This document shows positions 17,198-25,597 of a stretch of DNA of 64,000 nt, piece after piece. The position numbers and the translations under genes are program-made. Below the pieces are notes generated by a model. That model was given only the letters and a program-made list of their open reading frames with translations. It did no database searches and was not told the origin of the DNA. The DNA is taken from positions 156,042-220,041 of the forward strand of contig NZ_QGGO01000007.1 of NCBI RefSeq assembly GCF_003148625.1. The letters run 5' to 3'. Each line of letters opens with the position of its first letter. The first letter of the stretch is position 1. The DNA comes from Arcicella aurantiaca (GTDB lineage: Bacteria > Bacteroidota > Bacteroidia > Cytophagales > Spirosomataceae).

Positions 17198-17437
17198 GGT
17201 GCTTTCTATTCGTTATCGAACGAATTTAACGCTTAATAGGGAAATCGGTAAAAGCCGATACTGTCCCCGCAACTGTAAGTTTTACAAAGTCATTACCATT
17301 CTTCAATAACCACTGGGAACAGTTGGCAGTAAGCAGTAAACAGTAAACAGAGTTAATTTCTGATAGCTGATAACTGATAACTGATAACTGAAATCGGGAA
17401 GGTTCAGTAATGATAAAACGAGTCAGGAGACCTGCCA
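17198..17437 (+). promoter_or_regulatory. Cobalamin (adenosylcobalamin-type) riboswitch
   Basis: The conserved cobalamin aptamer core is plain: AATAGGGAA, then AATCGGTAAAAGCCGAT, the invariant CTGTCCCCGCAACTGTAA (about 17261-17278), CCACTGGGAA (17310-17319), and the B12-box GAGTCAGGAGACCTGCC (17420-17436). It lies upstream of a BtuB-like receptor, the standard target, so B12 binding should lower receptor expression. It is larger than usual because about 75 nt of heptamer repeats sit between CCACTGGGAA and ATCGGGAAGG, a region that forms a variable peripheral stem. I could not settle the expression platform; AGAAGA/TCTTCT followed by a T-rich run near 17530 may be a terminator. Confidence 0.93.
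17321..17395. repeat. Heptamer arrays inserted in the B12 riboswitch
   Basis: CAGTAAA-type units (17325-17350) and ATAACTG-type units (17365-17391), each at 7-bp spacing, face each other around a short loop. CAGT and ACTG can pair once per unit, so the insert forms an imperfect hairpin in the RNA. CAGTAAA is the reverse complement of TTTACTG, the array at the window start. Confidence 0.8.
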
Positions 17438-17631
17438 TTAAATCATTCTTGATTTTTGTTTACGGAGGATGAACAAAATTGAGCGTTAGAATTTCTCTTT
17501 TTTTAATCAAACATTACATCATTTTAGCGTCAGAAGAGCAAAATCTTCTCTGATTGGTTTTGTTATTTTCGTATTTCTATGCAAAAATAATCAAGTCAAT
17601 TACTAATTTCTATGTATTGTTAACCCTTCAA

Positions 17632-19614
17632 ATGTTGAAAACTTTACAAAAAATCTTTTTATTCGTGGGCTTATGTTTTGCCCAATTTACTTTCGCTCAA
17701 AACAACGTATCAACCGTTGCTAATAAGAACTTAGATGAAGTAATTATTACTGGAAACAAAACAGAACAAAAACAATCACAAACAGGAAAAGTGGTTACGA
17801 TTCTTTCTGATTCTATTCTACAAAAGTATCAATCTCAGACGATTACAGAATTATTGACTCGTCAAGCAGGATTTATGATTGTGGGTTCACAAAATACATC
17901 TGGTACTAATCAAGACGTGTATTTGCGTGGAGCAAGTACAGGAAATACTCTTATTTTAATTGACGGAATGCCCGTTTATGACCCTTCTGGAATCTCATCA
18001 AATTTTGACCTCAATATGATTACCGTTGCAGAATGTGAGCGTATTGAAATCTTGAAAGGGGCTCAATCAACGCTTTATGGTTCTGATGCTGTGGCTGGTG
18101 TGATTAATATTTTCACGAAAAAAGGAAAATCAAATCAACCAATCAGTGGTAGTGCTTCGGTAAATGCAGGTTCTTATGGAACTTACAGAGCAACCGTTGG
18201 GATTAATGGAGCTTTTAATAAAGGTTATTACAATGTTCAATACACTCGTTTGCAATCAGATGGTTTTTCGGCAGCCTTCGATAAAGATGGTAATAAAGGA
18301 TTCGATAATGACGGAATTCGTCAAAATAATATCTTAGCCAATGTTGGATATAATCTTACTAAAAACCTTCAAGTAAAATTTCGTACTTTAATCAATGGCT
18401 ACAAAAACGATATTGATGCAGGTGCTTTTGCTGATGAAAAAGACTATACCATCGACCAAAAATTCAAGATGTTTGCTTTGGGTTTAGTTCATAGTTATGC
18501 AAAAGGTAAATTGACGTTTAATTACGGATATAGCAAAAGCGAGAGAAACTTTGTGGATGATTCTACCTCAGTAGAAAAAGGAGCTTTCAATAAGTATGTT
18601 AAACAGTTTTACGGAGGCGATACTCACTACGCAGAAATTTATAACTCTTTGAAAATCAATGATGATTTTGAATTGGTAGCAGGTGCAGATTATCGTTTTG
18701 CTAATACAGACCAAACTTACGTGTCATACAGTCAATATGGGAAATATGCTTCGCCAGCTCTTGGTGCAGATACTGCTAAAACCAATATTTTCAGTGTGTA
18801 TGCTTCGGGATTATTGAAAACAAATGCTGGGTTTTTCTTAGAATTGGGTGGACGTTATAACAATCATTCTTTGTATGGTAGCAATTTTACCTATTCATTT
18901 AATCCATCTTATTTGATTGACGACCAATTGAAAGTTTTTGTCAATCTATCTTCTGGTTTCAAAGCTCCTTCGTTATACCAATTATATTCTCCTTACGGAA
19001 ATAAAGGATTGAAGCCAGAAAAATCAGTTTCTACTGAAGCAGGTATTCAAGCCTTCTCGAAAGATAAAAATTCAAATATCAGAGTGTTGTATTTTGATAG
19101 AAACATAAAAGATGTTATTTATTTTGAGTCTCTTTCAAAAGCCCCTTATGGACGTTATATCAATTTTGATAAACAACATGATTATGGTTGGGAAGTTGAA
19201 GGGAAAACGCAAATCGGGAAGTTTAATTTATGGGCAAATGTAACGCTATTGCAAGGAGCAATTACTACGCAAATTGCCAAAAAAGATACTACTTACAACA
19301 ACCTTTTCCGTCGTCCAGAAAGCATTATTAACTTCGGTATTGGTTATTCTGTTTCTCCTAAATTGTATGTTAGCACCAATTTAAGAAGCATCGGAAAACG
19401 TACTGACCGTTTTTATAATAGTGCAACTTTCAAGACAGAAAGCGTAACGCTAAATGCCTACACAACGCTTGATTTTTATGCAGAATATAAATTTACAAAA
19501 AACATTAAGGCTTATGTGGATTTGAAAAATATTACTGACGAACAATATTTTGATGTTTACGGCTATAATAGTCGAAGATTTAACTTTATGACAGGTCTTA
19601 GTATAACGTTTTAA
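17632..19614 (+). CDS. btuB: BtuB-like TonB-dependent vitamin B12 receptor
   Basis: Outer-membrane receptor that imports cobalamin using TonB. I chose ATG 17632 because a signal peptide follows immediately (LQKIFLFVGLCFAQFTFA). The mature 660-aa preprotein has a TonB box-like NLDEVIITGN, a plug domain with YLRGASTGNTLILIDGMPVYDP and ILKGAQSTLYGSDAVAGVINIFT, and a 22-strand-type barrel ending in aromatic FNFMTGLSITF. The B12 specificity comes mainly from context: a cobalamin riboswitch directly upstream and a cobalamin-binding protein downstream. A large hairpin follows its stop. Confidence 0.9.
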   Translation: MLKTLQKIFLFVGLCFAQFTFAQNNVSTVANKNLDEVIITGNKTEQKQSQTGKVVTILSDSILQKYQSQTITELLTRQAGFMIVGSQNTSGTNQDVYLRGASTGNTLILIDGMPVYDPSGISSNFDLNMITVAECERIEILKGAQSTLYGSDAVAGVINIFTKKGKSNQPISGSASVNAGSYGTYRATVGINGAFNKGYYNVQYTRLQSDGFSAAFDKDGNKGFDNDGIRQNNILANVGYNLTKNLQVKFRTLINGYKNDIDAGAFADEKDYTIDQKFKMFALGLVHSYAKGKLTFNYGYSKSERNFVDDSTSVEKGAFNKYVKQFYGGDTHYAEIYNSLKINDDFELVAGADYRFANTDQTYVSYSQYGKYASPALGADTAKTNIFSVYASGLLKTNAGFFLELGGRYNNHSLYGSNFTYSFNPSYLIDDQLKVFVNLSSGFKAPSLYQLYSPYGNKGLKPEKSVSTEAGIQAFSKDKNSNIRVLYFDRNIKDVIYFESLSKAPYGRYINFDKQHDYGWEVEGKTQIGKFNLWANVTLLQGAITTQIAKKDTTYNNLFRRPESIINFGIGYSVSPKLYVSTNLRSIGKRTDRFYNSATFKTESVTLNAYTTLDFYAEYKFTKNIKAYVDLKNITDEQYFDVYGYNSRRFNFMTGLSITF

Positions 19615-19627
19615 TAATCCAGATTTA

Positions 19628-19659
19628 AACGCAAGCTGGGTTTGAACCCAGCTTGCGTT
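19628..19659. terminator. Hairpin after btuB
   Basis: Fifteen-bp perfect stem AACGCAAGCTGGGTT / AACCCAGCTTGCGTT with a 2-nt loop and no T-tract. It shares the plan AACGCA-GC-GGGTT with the hairpin at 20372, so both belong to one palindrome family. Confidence 0.75.
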
Positions 19660-19688
19660 AGTCCAAATAATCAATACCCCCAACTACC

Positions 19689-20276
19689 ATGAAACAGACA
19701 TTAAAACCTCGTTTTTTAACGCTTTTATTTTTTATTTTGGTAATGGCTATTATCAGAATTCTGAATGTCGAAAAATTGACTTCTTTCAATGAATACACAC
19801 CTTTGGGTGCTATGTGTATGTTTGGAGGAGCGTATTTTTCCAATAAATGGAAAGCCATTTTGTTTCCGTTGGGGATGCTTTTGGTGAGTGATTTGGTGAT
19901 AAATAAAGTAGTTTATCAAGGCAAATATGGCGTAATGTATAGCGGTTGGTATTGGATTTATGCCATATTTGGGCTGATTACACTTTACAGCAAACAAATT
20001 TTGCAAAAGATAAATGTAAAAAATATTTTCATAGCCGCTATTTGTGCGGCAGTTGGACATTGGGTTTTGGCAGATACTATTGTGTTTATCGGTGGCGGAA
20101 CAGATTTAAGAACGATGCTTCCATTGAGCCGTGATTGGGCTGGTTTACAACAATGTCTCATTCAAGGATTTCCATTTATGAAAAACTTTTTGGTGGGTAC
20201 GTTAGCATATAGTGGATTAATGTTCGGGGCATTTGAATTATTGCAAGTACGTTTTCCAAAATTAGCGATAGCGTAG
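19689..20276 (+). CDS. DUF6580-like integral membrane protein in B12 locus
   Basis: A 195-residue membrane protein with about five helices (roughly 9-24, 36-62, 84-103, 115-133, 165-185). The motif FNEYTPLGAMCMFGGAYF in the first third resembles the DUF6580 family of putative transport proteins, whose shape is like ECF transporter substrate-binding subunits. Lying between btuB and a cobalamin-binding protein gene, it may move cobalamin or a corrinoid precursor across the inner membrane. No BtuC or BtuD is visible, so it could fill that gap. That role is inference from position. The gene is flanked on both sides by hairpins of the same family. Confidence 0.7.
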   Translation: MKQTLKPRFLTLLFFILVMAIIRILNVEKLTSFNEYTPLGAMCMFGGAYFSNKWKAILFPLGMLLVSDLVINKVVYQGKYGVMYSGWYWIYAIFGLITLYSKQILQKINVKNIFIAAICAAVGHWVLADTIVFIGGGTDLRTMLPLSRDWAGLQQCLIQGFPFMKNFLVGTLAYSGLMFGAFELLQVRFPKLAIA

Positions 20277-20371
20277 CTTCATGGTTCTATTTTTTGGAAA
20301 ATCAGAAACAATCACTGCATGATTAATGTAAAAGTTGTGATATGATTTACACACAAAACGCTAATTGAACT

Positions 20372-20403
20372 AACGCAGGCGGGGTTCAAACCCCGCCTGC
20401 GTT
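20372..20403. terminator. Hairpin between DUF6580-like and BtuF-like genes
   Basis: Fifteen-bp perfect stem AACGCAGGCGGGGTT / AACCCCGCCTGCGTT with a 2-nt loop. Same architecture as the hairpin after btuB. Confidence 0.75.
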
Positions 20404-20419
20404 CTATAAATCATAAAAA

Positions 20420-21352
20420 ATGAAAGCCGTTTCCTTCCTTCCTGCCGCAACCCAGATGATTTACGACATGGGTTTGCAAGACCTTTTGTATGGCGTAACG
20501 TTTGAATGCCCCCAAAAATCTCGAACAGAAAAAGAGATTTTAGTTCGTTGTGTTTTGGAAGGTAAAGACTATTCGAGTGAAGAAATTGACCGTATTTTTT
20601 CTGCTTCAAAAGCACAAGGAAAAAGTCTTTATTATGTAGAAGAAGATAAACTACAAGCCATTGCACCCGACATTGTTATTACGCAAGACGTTTGTGAAGT
20701 TTGCCAAATTGATACCAAATGCACCCAAGCGGTCATTGATAATCTTGAAAAAACACCTCTCATCATCACATTAACCCCCCAAAGCTTGACTGATGTATTT
20801 CAGTCTGCCATCACAATTGCTTCGGCATTGGGTCGAGAAGAAGCTGCTTTTCATTATTTGGCGAATCTTCAGAACCGAATAGATACCGCCATTGACATTC
20901 TCCGAGAACATCGGGCTTTGCCGAAGCGAGTGATGGTCATGGAATGGATTGAACCAATTTATAACTGTGGACACTGGATTCCGCATCAAATTGCGTATGC
21001 AGGTGGTGTGGATATGTTAAGTAATCCTTCGGGAGATAGCATTGTGACTTCTTGGGAAAAAGTATTGAAATACGACCCCGAAGTTTTAGTCATAGCTCCT
21101 TGCGGTTTTGAAACCAAGCGGAGTTTAGAAGAATTACACCTGTTAAGTTCCCAAAAAGGTTGGGAAAATCTGCAAGCAGTACAAAATAAATCGGTTTATA
21201 TCCTTGATTATGATTTATTTACCCAACCAAGTGCCTCGACCTTAGTAAATGGTATCGAAATTTTGGCAGCATTATTTCACCCTACACTTTTTAATATTCC
21301 TGAATCATTGAAACACAAAGTTTATGCAGTTTTCAATGAAATTTTAGTTTAA
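20420..21352 (+). CDS. BtuF-like cobalamin-binding protein (no signal peptide)
   Basis: A 310-residue protein of the class III periplasmic binding family used for B12 and siderophores. The opening VSFLPAATQMIYDMGLQDLLYGVTFEC matches the cobalamin-binding group (S-L-x-P-x-A-T-E/Q), followed by APDIVITQDVCEVC and a C-terminal half with VMVMEWIEPIYNCGHWIPHQIAYAGG and YDPEVLVIAPCGF. It starts at the mature fold with no signal peptide or lipobox, so the product should be cytosolic unless exported unusually. It may be a handling or salvage protein and not an ABC-transporter partner. It sits in a B12 locus, 68 bp upstream context being a hairpin. Confidence 0.82.
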   Translation: MKAVSFLPAATQMIYDMGLQDLLYGVTFECPQKSRTEKEILVRCVLEGKDYSSEEIDRIFSASKAQGKSLYYVEEDKLQAIAPDIVITQDVCEVCQIDTKCTQAVIDNLEKTPLIITLTPQSLTDVFQSAITIASALGREEAAFHYLANLQNRIDTAIDILREHRALPKRVMVMEWIEPIYNCGHWIPHQIAYAGGVDMLSNPSGDSIVTSWEKVLKYDPEVLVIAPCGFETKRSLEELHLLSSQKGWENLQAVQNKSVYILDYDLFTQPSASTLVNGIEILAALFHPTLFNIPESLKHKVYAVFNEILV

Positions 21353-21521
21353 CAATAACACATTAAATAGCCTCTAACTTGTTCATTGGTCTGGTGCGAA
21401 AGTGTCAGACCAAATTTATATTAAAATGAATTGTGCTGATAATGATTCAAAAGTTAGTATTCTTGGAAAATAGTAAAGCCTGTCTCTGTCACCTAAAAAC
21501 TCAACCCCAATTACTATTCAA

Positions 21522-22226
21522 ATGCAAAAAAGAGCCTTAATGAATTGGTCTGGAGGGAAAGACTCAGCCCTTTCTCTTTATCATATTCTTCAAAATAAAG
21601 AATACGAAGTTGAATATCTTTTAACGTCCTTGAATGATTCTTTCAAAAGAGTTTCGATGCACGGCGTTCGGGAAGAGTTGCTCGACCAACAAGCTGAAAA
21701 TATTGGTATTGATTTGGTAAAATTGCGTTTGGCAGAAACTGTTTCGATGGAAGAATATCAAGCAAAAATGGCTGAAACTATGCAACCATTAATTGAATCG
21801 GGGATTGAATATTCTATTTTTGGCGATATTTTCTTGGAAGATTTACGCCTACATCGAGAACAACGTTTGGCAGAAGTAGGCATGAAAGGTGTTTTCCCAA
21901 TCTGGAAACGCCCTTCTTTGGAATTATTAGATGAATTTTGGGATTTAGGTTTTAAAACAATTGTCGTTGCCATCAATGGAAATCAATTAGATAAATCATT
22001 TTGTGGTAGAATTCTCGACCGTGATTTTGTCAAAGATTTACCACCAACGGTTGACCCTTGTGGTGAAAATGGCGAATTCCATACCTTCGTTTTTGAAACG
22101 CCTTATTTTAAAAAGCCCATTAAATTTGATATTGGAGAAACCGTTGATAAAACCTATCATTTCAAAAATTCAGACGGCGATGATTTAACTTCGACTTACT
22201 TTTTTACAGATTTGATTCCTAAATAA
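21522..22226 (+). CDS. DUF71/COG2102 ATP-pyrophosphatase (B12-salvage type), copy 1
   Basis: A 234-residue PP-loop ATPase often auto-named diphthine-ammonia ligase. The PP-loop is WSGGKDSA at 9-16, and the C-terminal signature is DPCGENGEFHTFVFETP at about 179-195. Bacteria have no diphthamide, and published comparative genomics assigns a subset of DUF71 proteins to B12 salvage. Its place just after btuB and a cobalamin-binding protein fits that subset, probably as an amide-forming step on a corrinoid. It abuts copy 2 with no gap (TAA-ATG). Confidence 0.8.
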   Translation: MQKRALMNWSGGKDSALSLYHILQNKEYEVEYLLTSLNDSFKRVSMHGVREELLDQQAENIGIDLVKLRLAETVSMEEYQAKMAETMQPLIESGIEYSIFGDIFLEDLRLHREQRLAEVGMKGVFPIWKRPSLELLDEFWDLGFKTIVVAINGNQLDKSFCGRILDRDFVKDLPPTVDPCGENGEFHTFVFETPYFKKPIKFDIGETVDKTYHFKNSDGDDLTSTYFFTDLIPK

Positions 22227-22868
22227 ATGAACTTAATTTGCTCATGGTCAGGTGGTAAAGATTCTTGTTTTGCTTTGATGCAAATGAATCAGCAACCAGC
22301 AGTTTTATTAAATGCTTTGAATGAAAACGGAGAAATTAGTCGCTCGCACGGCTTGCATACGAGCATTTTGCAAGCTCAAGCCAAGGCAATGAATGTTCCG
22401 ATTGATTTTATTTCAGCAACTTGGAGTGATTATACAGGAAATTTTATCCAAAAACTCCAAGAACTTAGCCAGCAATATGAATTAACTGATGCTGTTTTTG
22501 GTGATATAGATATTGACGTTCACCGAGAATGGGAAGAGAGCGTTTGTCAATCTGCCAATCTAAATTGTCATTTGCCTTTATGGCAAAAAGACCGTAAGGG
22601 TCTGGTTTTCAGTATGATTGAATCAGGAGTAGTAGCCATGATAGTTTCTTGCAATGACCATTTAGGGCAAGGGTTTTTAGGTAAAATAATAAACCCAGAA
22701 ACCATTGTGGCGTTGGAAAGGAAAGGAGTAGATGTATGTGGCGAAAATGGCGAATTTCACACAGTAGTATTAGATTGTCCACTTTTTGCCAGTCCAATAG
22801 ACGTTATTTTAGGTGAAAAAAAGAGTAATGGAACGGGTTATAATTTCTTGGAGTTAAGGATAAAGTAG
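22227..22868 (+). CDS. DUF71/COG2102 ATP-pyrophosphatase (B12-salvage type), copy 2
   Basis: A 213-residue paralogue of the preceding gene, beginning at the base after its stop. The PP-loop is WSGGKDSC at 7-14 and the tail signature is VDVCGENGEFHTVVLDCPLF. The two proteins share the same plan but differ clearly in the middle (H-R-E-W-E-E-S-V-C here), so this is an old duplication. They may act on different substrates or form a heteromer. Expected substrate class is corrinoid, from context only. Confidence 0.8.
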   Translation: MNLICSWSGGKDSCFALMQMNQQPAVLLNALNENGEISRSHGLHTSILQAQAKAMNVPIDFISATWSDYTGNFIQKLQELSQQYELTDAVFGDIDIDVHREWEESVCQSANLNCHLPLWQKDRKGLVFSMIESGVVAMIVSCNDHLGQGFLGKIINPETIVALERKGVDVCGENGEFHTVVLDCPLFASPIDVILGEKKSNGTGYNFLELRIK

Positions 22869-22947
22869 AAGTTGAATTATCATATTAGACTTTCCCAAAG
22901 TTCTTTTTTACTTTCGGGAAGTTCAGAACATACGATAAGTTATAAAT

Positions 22948-23154
22948 ATGGAAAAACACGTAGCAGATAGTTGTCCAAGATGCGGAGAAATTTTCACTTG
23001 TAAAGTAAATAATGTCTTGCAATGTGACTGTATGAAATTGGTTTTGACCAAAGCCGAAACCGAATACATTGCCGATATTACCGAATGGGAATATGATGGT
23101 AATTGTCTGTGTAATAAGTGTTTAATAGAATTGAAAGGCGAAGTGAAATCATAA
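22948..23154 (+). CDS. Cysteine-rich CWC family small protein
   Basis: A 68-residue zinc-ribbon-like protein. Cysteines are at C9-P-R-C12-G, C18, C27-x-C29 and C53-x-C55-x-x-C58. The pattern CPRCGEIFTCKVN with a following C-D-C matches the Cys-rich CWC family. Its function is unknown. It is 79 bp after the DUF71 pair and probably part of the same transcript, so a supporting role in the B12 locus is possible. Confidence 0.75.
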   Translation: MEKHVADSCPRCGEIFTCKVNNVLQCDCMKLVLTKAETEYIADITEWEYDGNCLCNKCLIELKGEVKS

Positions 23155-23212
23155 TTTGATGTTCAATGTTTGTTAATTTTTAATACAAACATCGAACATC
23201 GAATAACAAAAA
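23154..23212. repeat. Inverted heptamer pair between CWC gene and mrp
   Basis: Left words TTGATGTTCAATGTTTG and right words CAAACATCGAACATCGAA are built of 7-bp units and are reverse complements with few mismatches, making a hairpin between convergent genes. Confidence 0.75.
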
Positions 23213-24316
23213 TTATACTCTTACCTGTACAGGTTGCGTTTTTGCTTTATTGGCATTTCTAATGGCTACTTGCTGAGCCAATAAATTAGCTGATTCACGG
23301 AAAGCCGTAGCGATAACGCCTTCGTCCATCACCGCAGGGCGACCAGCATCTCCAGCCTCACGAATGCCTTGAACAATTGGAATTTCGCCTAAAAGTTCAG
23401 TCTCAAATTTAGTAGCTAAATTCTTTCCCCCATCTTTCCCGAAAATGTAATATTTATTATCAGGCAATTCTTCTGGTGTAAAATACGCCATGTTTTCAAT
23501 TACACCCAAAACAGGAACATTAATTTGTGATTGACGGAAGAACATCAATCCTTTGGTAGCATCTGCCAAAGCCACTTTTTGAGGTGTTGTGACGATAACT
23601 GCACCCGTTACAGGAACTAATTGTACCAAAGAAAGGTGAATATCTGAAGTTCCCGGAGGAAGGTCAATCAATAAATAATCTAATTCTCCCCAATGTGTAT
23701 CGCTAAAAAATTGACGTAAAGCCTGCGTTGCCATTGGTCCTCTCCAAGGCACAGGATTATCTTGTGGTGCAAGAAAACCCATTGAAATCATTTTGATTCC
23801 GTACTGCATGATAGGCTGAATCATGTTTTTGCCATCAACTTGGTGAACCATTGGTTGCATATCTTCAGCCCCAAACATGACAGGAATAGAAGGACCTGAA
23901 ATATCGGCATCAATAATACCAACCTTTGCTCCAGATTGTTTAAGAGCCATTGCTAAATTGGCAGTCACCGTAGATTTTCCAACCCCCCCTTTACCAGAAG
24001 AAATAGCAATGATATTTTTTACATCAGGCAAAAGCGTTCCGCCCATACGAGAAGAAGTAACATCAGCCGTCATGTTTACCACCACGCTCAAATCAGGTTC
24101 AACGTGTGTATGAATTGCATCAACACAATCTTTACGGATTTTTTCCTTCAAAGGACACGCAGGAGTAGTTAGAACAACCGTAAAACGGACTTCACCCACA
24201 CCCAATTCAATGTCTTTAATCATATTGAGCGTTATTAAATCCTTTTTCAAGTCAGGTTCTTGAACGGTTGATAACGCTCGAATAATATCTTCTTTTTTTA
24301 TTTTTAAATCACCCAT
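23213..24316 (-). CDS. mrp: Mrp/ApbC-family Fe-S cluster carrier ATPase
   Basis: A 367-residue P-loop protein that carries iron-sulfur clusters to target enzymes. An N-terminal DUF59/MIP18-like domain (about 8-85, with TTPACPLKEKI) is followed by the ParA-type ATPase. The deviant Walker A is GKGGVGKS at 108-115, then DADISGPSIPVMFG and DYLLIDLPPGTSDIHLSL. The CxxC cluster-binding motif common in the C-terminal part of other Mrp proteins is replaced by FTPEELPDNKYYIFG, which as I remember is the usual Bacteroidota form. Stands alone. Confidence 0.93.
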   Translation of the reverse strand: MGDLKIKKEDIIRALSTVQEPDLKKDLITLNMIKDIELGVGEVRFTVVLTTPACPLKEKIRKDCVDAIHTHVEPDLSVVVNMTADVTSSRMGGTLLPDVKNIIAISSGKGGVGKSTVTANLAMALKQSGAKVGIIDADISGPSIPVMFGAEDMQPMVHQVDGKNMIQPIMQYGIKMISMGFLAPQDNPVPWRGPMATQALRQFFSDTHWGELDYLLIDLPPGTSDIHLSLVQLVPVTGAVIVTTPQKVALADATKGLMFFRQSQINVPVLGVIENMAYFTPEELPDNKYYIFGKDGGKNLATKFETELLGEIPIVQGIREAGDAGRPAVMDEGVIATAFRESANLLAQQVAIRNANKAKTQPVQVRV

Positions 24317-24583
24317 GATTTTAATGAAATAATTAGTGAATTAGGGATTGATGTTTGACATCATATCAATCTCCAATTTTAATGTACAAAGATACGGCTG
24401 AAAATTGGAAGGAGAGTTAGAAAAAGAAAAAAGGCTTCGTAACTACTAAGGGCTTCTTTAAGTGTTGATACAGGATATAAGGCTGTTCACCCCGATTAAA
24501 GGCTATTTAACGTAATAAAATGATTTTTGAAGTATTGAAAGTTTGATAATTGATAATTTTGTTTAAAAGTTGTAATAGGTAAA
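24317..24583. other. Divergent spacer between mrp and the kinase cluster
   Basis: A 267-bp AT-rich region holding the promoter of the first kinase pair (24535-24561). I see no RNA or ORF of substance. Confidence 0.5.
24535..24561 (+). promoter_or_regulatory. Promoter of kinase pair 1
   Basis: TTG at 24535-24537 and the -7 element TAATTTTG at 24554-24561, 16 nt apart. The ATG of the first kinase-like gene is 22 nt downstream of the -7 box, giving a very short leader. Confidence 0.6.
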
Positions 24584-25597
24584 ATGGATAAAAGGAGAAA
24601 TCATATCATTTTTTGGGTAGGGTATTTTTTATTGATTAATGGGATAAGTATTTGTGCAAGAATTGGGACTGGCTCTTTAACGATTCCATTTTTTTTAAGA
24701 ATTTTTGTTGGAGATGTCACAACTCTATCTCTCACATATTTATATTTGAATATTTTATTTCCACGTTTTTTAACTACTAAAAAATATTTATGGTTGCTTT
24801 TGGTGAGTTTGGGTTCTTATTTTTTAATAGTTTCAGGTATTTATGGATTGTTTCGGAGTTTACAGCAATTATATCCTCAGATATTTTCTTCGGTTGAATT
24901 TTTACAAGAATTTATAAATGTAATATATTCTTTTTTTAGAGTCCTTAATATAACATTTTCATTTTGGATTTTTAAAAAATTATTAGCTGAACTTGAGCAG
25001 AAGAAAGAAAAAGAAAAGAAATATTTTACCTTGAATAAACATATATCGAATGCTGAACTGATGAGCCTTAAAAACCAAATAAATCCTCACTTTTTTTATA
25101 ATAGCCTTAATTTTTTATACGCACAGTCGATTCCTTATTCAGTCAAACTTTCAAAGAGTATTCTTTCCCTTGCTGATATGATGAGATATTCTATCAGAGA
25201 TAATGATGAAACTAATACTATACCCTTAGAACAAGAAATAGCTTATCTTGAGAGATACATCTATTTAGAAAATATTGAAAGTCAGAGTAGCTATCAAAGT
25301 CAATTGATTGTTATGGGTAACGTCAAATATAGACGGATTGTACCATTGGTATTACAGCCTATTTTGAGTAGTAGTTATCATTTTGGGAAAGAGGTGAACA
25401 TTGGAATATCAATAGAAGAAAATCAAATACAATTTGTATGTACCTATACCAAAAAACAAGAAATAGAGATAAGTGATATTGATGAGTTTCATAATGTTTT
25501 AAGACGTAAAATGGTCAATAAATATTATCAGAGTTTAAGTGTAAACTATACCCATAATACAGAGTTATATAGCATTTTTATTGTCATTTTATCATGA
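24584..25597 (+). CDS. LytS-type kinase protein A1: acceptor His kept, ATP-binding lost
   Basis: A 337-residue inner-membrane protein with four N-terminal helices (about 8-26, 38-59, 68-90, 108-130), a charged helix, and a His_kinase (LytS/YehU) domain. The phospho-acceptor box is intact: LKNQINPHFFYNSLNFL with His169. The catalytic half is degenerate. Where family members have the N-box ENAxKHG, this has LSSSYHFG (261-268), and the GxGLxNxxxRL box is absent. It should therefore receive phosphate but not bind ATP. It overlaps the next gene by ATGA, implying coupled translation and a complex. A2 is a tandem copy: the first 15 residues differ at only one position. Confidence 0.88.
   Translation: MDKRRNHIIFWVGYFLLINGISICARIGTGSLTIPFFLRIFVGDVTTLSLTYLYLNILFPRFLTTKKYLWLLLVSLGSYFLIVSGIYGLFRSLQQLYPQIFSSVEFLQEFINVIYSFFRVLNITFSFWIFKKLLAELEQKKEKEKKYFTLNKHISNAELMSLKNQINPHFFYNSLNFLYAQSIPYSVKLSKSILSLADMMRYSIRDNDETNTIPLEQEIAYLERYIYLENIESQSSYQSQLIVMGNVKYRRIVPLVLQPILSSSYHFGKEVNIGISIEENQIQFVCTYTKKQEIEISDIDEFHNVLRRKMVNKYYQSLSVNYTHNTELYSIFIVILS

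Noticed and set aside
20420-21352. Periplasmic BtuF as part of an ABC importer
   Set aside because: No signal peptide or lipobox and no btuC/btuD nearby; kept as BtuF-like without that role.
21522-22868. Diphthine-ammonia ligase for diphthamide synthesis
   Set aside because: Bacteria lack diphthamide on EF-G; the B12 context fits the other known DUF71 subgroup better.
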